Source: Lunularia cruciata (taxonomy: Eukaryota; Streptophyta; Marchantiopsida; Lunulariales; Lunulariaceae). Taken from it: DNA of 64,000 nucleotides. Positions within the stretch are counted from its first letter, which is position 1, and every line of letters starts with the position of its first letter. The position numbers and the translations under genes are program-made. The stretch covers positions 6,974,744 through 7,038,743 of the forward strand of contig OX419759.1 of the NCBI GenBank assembly GCA_948567375.1. The letters run 5' to 3'. Below the pieces are notes generated by a model. The model was given only the letters and a program-made list of their open reading frames with translations, did no database searches and was not told where the DNA came from. Positions 57,863-64,000 of this stretch are shown one piece after another.

Positions 57863-60045
57863 AATGGAGTATTCTGAGAAGTAGCATCATTGTTCTCCTA
57901 TGATTGATGCTCTATAAATTGCATCAAAGTGTGTTTTATGAAGAGCAATAGACACCCATTATCTAAAATAAATCACAAGATAAGAAACTAAATTACAAAA
58001 TAAGAAAGTGAAATTGGTACTCTTTGTCATTTCGTATGCAGGTTCTTGTTTAGTTCTCCATAAATACACCAGATCCATATCCATAGCTCGATATATAACT
58101 CTAAACCTAGAGAAACAAAGAGTTGACCTCAATATATACCATATACTTTGAGATCTTGATTATTACCATGCCAGTATATACTTGGAAACTTTGAATTGTT
58201 ACCTCCCTTACCGGTCCTCTTGTTGCACATTTAGGAAGATAGATAATCATGTTCTCCAAAATTGTATTGTGTGTTAATTTGTAACCATAACATTTACTAT
58301 TTTAATTTTATCATCTGGACCATATAGTGGTCTACCATAACTTATATTATCTACAATATATATACTAATGTTCCCTCTAAGTATATACACTCTCTTGTGC
58401 TATCACAAATACTATGTCTTTGATAGCATCATGGGTAACTATCCTTTGTACTCCAAAAGAGCAATGAGTTATATCCACCTTTGTTATATCTAAGGTAGCA
58501 TCACACTCATAATTGAGTAATGAAAATTATAGGTCTACCAAATCTAGCCAGAACTTTCTTATTGTAGATAAAGTAGCCTATTTGAGTCAAAATGTCTCTA
58601 ATACAAGGTTAAGCTAGAGTCCAAGAGCCTCCACCTTTAGCCAAACTAAAGCAAAAGCATGCCAAATCGCAAGAAAGAATGGATAAGTATACTTGAAGAG
58701 AATATAAAGGTTATTGAAAATATCAATATATGGAACAAGATTCAATTAGGTCCAATTGAAAAGCAAAGAGGCAAAGGATAGAAGAACATCTAGTACTTGA
58801 AAGGACAAACTACCTCTCTTCTACTACAATAGTCCTCGGAGAGTAAGGTATCCCTTATTTACCTCCATCGCATATGTTTGTAAGTTTAGCTTATCCAAGT
58901 ACCACAAAACTAGAGAAAAGCAATGAAATCAAAAGTGCTCAACTACTAAAAAGCATTATATGTGTCATCTACTCCACCTAAAACTGGTAAAGATGTCTAC
59001 CCACATACTAAGTCTTCTTCACTCACACAAAAGTCCTTGGTTTAATGATATCACAAGAGACTTCCACGATCCTCTCATAATAGACTCTCAAACATGATAA
59101 AAAGTTCAAAGAAGGACAAAGAGAACAAAGGAGGATGGTTGATTGACAACTATACAAAATATCAATAAAGGATTCCCTAGTAAATGATCTATCAAAAACA
59201 TAATCTCTTCTAGTGCAATTTTAAGTAGCATAGGACAGAATTCTCATACCTTACATGTATCCCAAGAATACATAAGCCATTTGTAAATGTAATATACACT
59301 TTAAGAAACTAGAGGTGAGAGGATTACAATGCACCACACATTTTCTCAATAGTAAAATGGTTAAAGACCAGCTTAATCTAGTCTATAAGGACTCTTTTAT
59401 ATATATATATATATATATATATCAAGGAGAGAAAAACAAAACCTAACATGGCCAAAATAGTAGAAAAAAGAGCAAAATATATGCTATGACAAAAATAAAT
59501 TCCCCTAAGGGATCTCCTTATGATGTATCTGCAACTTATTGAAGAGTAGTGACTTTCTCGGGTAAAAGCTATACTAGTAGTAAAGAAAAGAAGGTGAACC
59601 ATAGAAGAACCACCATAAGATAGGAAAAATACTTGCTAAGAATCCACTCTTTAAGGATGGATCCAGATCCACTTTTTACTACTTGTTCTCAACATCCACA
59701 TGTAAAACAACACAATCTAGATGGATATCTAAGAGTGCTCTAACGCAAAAAGATACAGTCTCACAATGAACTATTATAGCAGCCTTAACCAATATAAATT
59801 AAGGTGTTGCTAAAATGAGTATGATATTAAAATTTTATCATATGATTAATAATGCACAATAAGACTTCTCCTATAATAATCTAATACACTCTACATCCTT
59901 CTCAAGAAGTTAACCACCACCTAGCTTCTTATTCACTTTTGTAGGAATCTCTACTTGCCTCTCCTTGAGCCACATGGACCAATTCCATGAACCTACTTAA
60001 GTGATATCTACTTAGTTGAAATCTCAAAGATGCTTAAAAAGTCTT
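57863..60045 (-). mobile_element. Old decayed RLE LINE copy M
   Basis: Collinear matches to copies A and B run from the C-terminal codons (TCTCCTATGATTGATGC near 57896) through the knuckle region (ATCACACTCATAATTGAG near 58500), the segment before the nuclease (CAAAAGTCCTTGG near 59023), and RT motif A (ATCTAGATGGATATCTAAG near 59715), to the RT amino-terminal region near 60040. Identity is much lower than between A and B. The sequence is strongly shifted to A and T, with many small indels and all frames closed. Neither the 3' UTR nor the leader was recognised. This copy is the oldest of the family here. Confidence 0.8.
59398..59422. repeat. (TA)n microsatellite
   Basis: About 25 bp of alternating TA, lying inside old LINE copy M. 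Confidence 0.95.
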
Positions 60046-60250
60046 CTAATTATGATAAAGATATTATGATGAATTCTATTCCATTAGAATTTTCTTTACA
60101 TGATTGAATCAAGAATTATTGATGACATGAGACCTTTAGTTCAATTGATAGCACTTTTAACATATGAATAGATAGATTTTTCAATTTTTCCTTCATCTAA
60201 TATAAGGAAGTGAGAGTAGATGAGATGGAGACAAGTTCACTCTTACTCTT

Positions 60251-60925
60251 TCCCATCCTAAACGCAGATTGTATGCTTATCCTCAACTTCAAGCTAAACA
60301 TAACTAGGATCTATATAGCAAAAAACTTTACAAGAACCGTGATATTAAAATCAAAAAGCTTGTACATGTTTAACGTTTTGTATGGTAGGTCAACTTCAAA
60401 ATGTTTTTGATAAACACAATTTTCTATGCTTTAACATTGGAATATACGTAGTTTGACTTGCAAAGATATAAAAGTCATCTTTCTTGCAATCCCAATAGTT
60501 TATCATAGAAGCATATCAAAATATCAAGCAAACTATTCCGAACATGTACTCTCAACAAGATTGACGTGAAATGTAAAGCTCAGATATCTCCCGTCCTAAC
60601 ACAAATTGTATGCTTATCCTCAACTTTAAGCTTAACATAACTAGGATCTATATAGCAACAAAATTTACAAGAATCGTAATATTAAAATCAAAAAGCTTGT
60701 ACATGTTTAACGTTTCTATGATAGATTAACTTCTAAATGTTTGTTGATAACACAATTTTCTATGCTTTAATACTGAGATATACGTACTTTGACTTGCAAA
60801 GATATGAAAGTCATGCTTCTTGCAATCCCAATTTTTTATCATATAGAAGTGAAAATATCAAGCAAACTATTCAAGGACATTATACTCTCAACGAGATTGA
60901 CGTGAAATGTAAGAGCTCAGACTTA
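60251..60925. repeat. Two-copy tandem repeat, unit about 338 bp
   Basis: Units 60251-60588 and 60589-60925 share long blocks such as TTGTATGCTTATCCTCAACTT, AAAGCTTGTACATGTTTAACG and ATATCAAGCAAACTATTC. They differ by substitutions and short indels. Open frames in each unit are short, and I read them as non-coding. Confidence 0.85.
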
Positions 60926-62852
60926 TGAAATCATTTTTTGCCCGTCTTGTATGGCCATCAACAAAACTACACAATTTGGGGTATGCATATTATTGATTGA
61001 CTTGAGATCTCTTAATTGACACCTTGGTATGCATTGAAAAGATTACTTATTACATTTATTACCGTAATTCATTTTCAAGTTGTATACATATTTTTAAGCT
61101 GAGTAGCTGTACCCATGTAAGTGTTTTAATCTATCAATTTTCATATAAGCCTAATGCACTTTATTTTTCTACTTTCTTTTTATGTGATTAACTCTGTAAT
61201 CCGACTTGTCATTTGGGTTAATGAACTACCTGTAACCTAAAAAAATTTGTGTTACACTAGTTTCAGAAACTTGCATTATGATTTGATTTCGTCCTATATC
61301 CGAATTAGTAAAAAAGGAGGAATTTCCGTTTGACTGTGCAGTTTCAAAGCTTGATTTAAATTATTTGGTACCGTCGTGATTTCTAAGATCACCACGAAAT
61401 TTCATATGAAAAGCACAAAGGTGTACTTCACATTTGTGCTTTTTGAGGGCAAAAGAAAAGGCACAATATCCAGGAAACAAGAGAACAATATCCAAGAAGC
61501 ATGTTAGAGATCTAAAGGATACTTAATATTCTTTGAAATGGAATCACTAGAGTTTGGTCAACTTCAATCTCAGAGCAAAAATCAGAAGATAAACAATAAA
61601 AATAAAAGTTTCACACTAGTGGGCCTTTATTGTCTCGAGGGTGGATGGGGTTCCCATTTAAATTAAGACTGATGCTTGGTATATGAGAATATCACAAGAA
61701 AGATCATGGCAAGCATTGTTGCAATATACATGACCAACAAGACTCCACCAAAATAAGAATAGATTTTGTTCCTCTGGTGGAAAACAGTGGTTGATTTTTT
61801 TGAATTAACAAGGTTTTATATTAGATGCAACTTGTCGGACACAATTTTTTCAATGGGTCTGCCTGCTTTTCCACGTGATTAAAGGGTTTTCAGTTGATTT
61901 TACACTGCATCTCCTCAAAAATCAAATGATTTCAAGGCTACAAGTTTGACTAGAGCATGTGATAGATCTCGAGCAATAGAAAAAGACATGTTATACGCTA
62001 ATCCATTTCGATATTTTATATATAGTAGATATCTCTCCTTATTATTATTATTCTAAATGACTTTTTCTAATAATACTGCAGTCTGTCTCTTTTTTTTTCA
62101 CATAAGAATGTTTTTTTTTTATCAAGAAATGATCTCCGCAATTTTCACTTGTCGGCTCTTACCATTTAAAAAACAAAGTTGTTTCAGCAAATCTATTATA
62201 GTTATAATGTGCAACTTTTCTCTCAAAAGAAAGAACCGACATGTTTTTCTCCTGTTGCTTTTTGTGACAACTATTAAACGATCAGTCATTGTCCTCAAAT
62301 TTTCCAGATTCCAAGACAAGCCGTACCATTTGGGAGGTACGTCTCTCTTCTTTTATAGGAGATCAAAACTTGGGGGGTCTAAAAGGTCAATAGTCTTTGG
62401 TTAGAAACTTTTGAAGCTTCGTACATAGAGAGCCCATTTTTCAACCCCTTTTCTTCTTCACCCATTGTGAACAAAGTCCAAGTAAATGAACGATGTGATT
62501 GGTTTGGTAAATATCCACTTTCGGTTCCTTGGGAACATGAATATCTATTCAGCAATCTTTATTTATTTATTTATTTATTCAAGTACTGTTGATTTCTGAA
62601 CACTCTCAAAAGGCTTTGCATGTGCTGCTCAATCACTCGTTGATTCAGAACACGAATGTGTTTAAGACACCTAAGTGTTTAGAAATTGTGTTCTTATGGT
62701 TGCATCTCAGCAAAGATAGATTCAATTTTAAGCAGTTTGTCAAATTGTTTACGTTGATTGAGACAGAAGAATTTTGCATTCTATTAGAGGTAAGAGATCA
62801 TCCGGAGAAAGTAGGCAAATAGGTTTAAGCAGTTTGATCCTGGCAAGAATAG

Positions 62853-62885
62853 TTTCAGATTATAACTTATGATATGCATGAAAGA

Positions 62886-62926
<41 letters not shown>

Positions 62927-62956
62927 ACCATATCTTTCATAAGTTATAATCTGAAA
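62853..62956. repeat. 20-bp perfect inverted repeat around a (TA)n tract
   Basis: The left arm TTTCAGATTATAACTTATGA (62853-62872) is the exact reverse complement of 62937-62956. A (TA)n tract (62889-62923) occupies the middle. It could extrude as a cruciform, or be a small foldback element whose centre expanded as a microsatellite. Confidence 0.85.
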
Positions 62957-63220
62957 GTTATAGCTAACGATATACTTTGTATTAGATAAGTTGCCTTCAG
63001 TCAACGGTAACTTTTTCTTCACCTAGAACTATAAATCCCTCATGTTTTAGAAAATAACAACTATTTGGTTTATTATAAGGTACATGTTCTGTACAGAAAG
63101 GTAAAGAAAATCCGTACACTTAAAGTACCCCTATTTTCCAAAGTATACAGTACGCTTGAGCATTTATTGTACCTCAAGGTACTCGTGGTACGATATAATT
63201 GTTTAAAAGAACATAAATAT

Positions 63221-63420
63221 CTATTGTGTAAGATATAGGCGTACCCTATACGATTTACGATACTCTATACACTAACATTTTACTCTACTACTAGTTTATC
63301 TTTGTTTCGATTTTTGTGTCATACCTAGATAATTATCTATTGTGTAAGATGTAGATGAAACATTCACTCTACAGCTAGTATAGTTTTGTTTCGATTTTGT
63401 GTCATACCTGGATCATTACC
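63221..63420. repeat. Diverged two-copy tandem repeat
   Basis: Units 63221-63336 and 63337-63420 share CTATTGTGTAAGAT, TTGTTTCGATTTT and TGTGTCATACCT. The second is shorter by about 30 bp. Confidence 0.65.
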
Positions 63421-64000
63421 TAGATCTATAAATAAAGTTAAAATATGGTATATGATGTTGGTGAATGAAGGGGAAATAGTGTGAATGTTGATAATCTGGT
63501 TGGAATGAAATAAATGCTAGAAATTGGAGTTGTTATTTGAGTATGAATGACGATAAGAGTAAATGAAAATGTCATCTGTTGGGACCTTCTCCCGACTGGA
63601 AATATTATAGAATGTCAGAAAATAACTTTGTTTGCTTTTTCTTTTATTTTGTAAGAGTGCTTTCTTTGACCAGATTATACTTCTGGTGGCTTTATGGACA
63701 CGAAGATCCTTAATATTCTATATATTTAAGGGTTTCTTCCATTTATGAGTTTTTGTAAAACGGTAAATGTGGTTAATAGTACTACACGAAACCAGATCTC
63801 ATTGCATGATACTAGTTTTTCTTTTGTATGTACTAATTTTTTGGATTAAATGATATGTTTATAATAAGCATATCCGACAAGCAACGTTTGCCATTTGGTA
63901 AGGAAGGTTTTCTTTTGGATGCATTTCAATGTAACCATGAGATTTCTTGAAGTAAATTGAAGAGTTTCCGTCCATGAAATGAATTAGGCTCTTTAAGTTT

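Larger units (their letters stand above)
60926..64000. other. No gene recognised
   Basis: AT-rich DNA. Open frames of up to 115 codons (62057-62404, plus) show no domain. Contains the repeats listed separately at 62853-62956 and 63221-63420. Confidence 0.4.

Noticed and set aside
60935-60965. Short match to the LINE 3' UTR (CTTGTATGGCC)
   Set aside because: Only about 20 imperfect bases match, without terminus or TSD.

Overview
The window looks like nuclear DNA of a land plant. It is AT-rich, with (TA)n microsatellites and large gene-poor stretches full of decayed repeats. The only host gene I can name is an intronless SAUR (small auxin-up RNA) protein on the minus strand at 25462-25929, which has a TATA-like box and one TGTCTC auxin-response hexamer upstream. 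The C-terminal part of its SAUR core feels closer to non-flowering plant SAURs than to typical angiosperm ones, so a moss or other seed-free plant is possible. That lineage guess is weak.

The dominant content is one family of non-LTR retrotransposon (LINE) of the restriction-like-endonuclease (RLE) type. Its protein plan is an N-terminal C2H2 zinc finger, a reverse transcriptase with motifs DVENAFN, GDPLGG and LADD, a C-terminal CxC..H..C knuckle, and a KAD...AD...KVSKY nuclease core as in R2/NeSL-like elements. I count thirteen insertions in 64 kb. Two are full length and flanked by target-site duplications (TSDs): copy A at 11356-15078 and copy B at 16226-19908, both minus. Copy C (45444-47475, plus) is long, 5'-truncated and internally deleted. 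Copy M (57863-60045, minus) is old and strongly decayed. The remaining nine are 5'-truncated fragments at about 3807, 27250, 30337, 38036, 40049, 43384, 48417, 48946 and 51883. No copy has an intact reading frame.

The 3' end of the family has a characteristic layout: a hairpin holding the stop codon (GGGGC-TTA-GCCCC), then a second hairpin (GATGGG-GTCTT-CCCATC), then CCTACGCGGTCGCC and a short pyrimidine-rich tail with no poly(A). Three insertions of only 51-55 bp begin at the foot of the second hairpin, and a fourth of 29 bp holds only the terminal bases. All four are flanked by duplications of 12-31 bp. I regard this set of micro-insertions, together with the RLE-type LINE itself, as the most interesting content of the window.

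Layout: 1-11 kb has no recognisable gene (a 3x172-bp tandem repeat at 1433-1949); 11.3-19.9 kb holds LINE copies A and B; 20-25 kb has no confident gene, with one possible exon near 22.6 kb; 25.4-26.6 kb is the SAUR locus; 27.5-30.3 kb is a very AT-rich desert; 30.3-45.4 kb holds LINE fragments, a CpG-rich block, a near-perfect 62-bp inverted repeat and one coding-like remnant; 45.4-52 kb holds copy C, more micro-insertions, tandem repeats and a GC-rich block with hairpins; 52-55 kb is a second AT-rich desert; 55-64 kb holds old copy M, tandem duplications and microsatellites. All boundaries were read by eye, without alignment tools.
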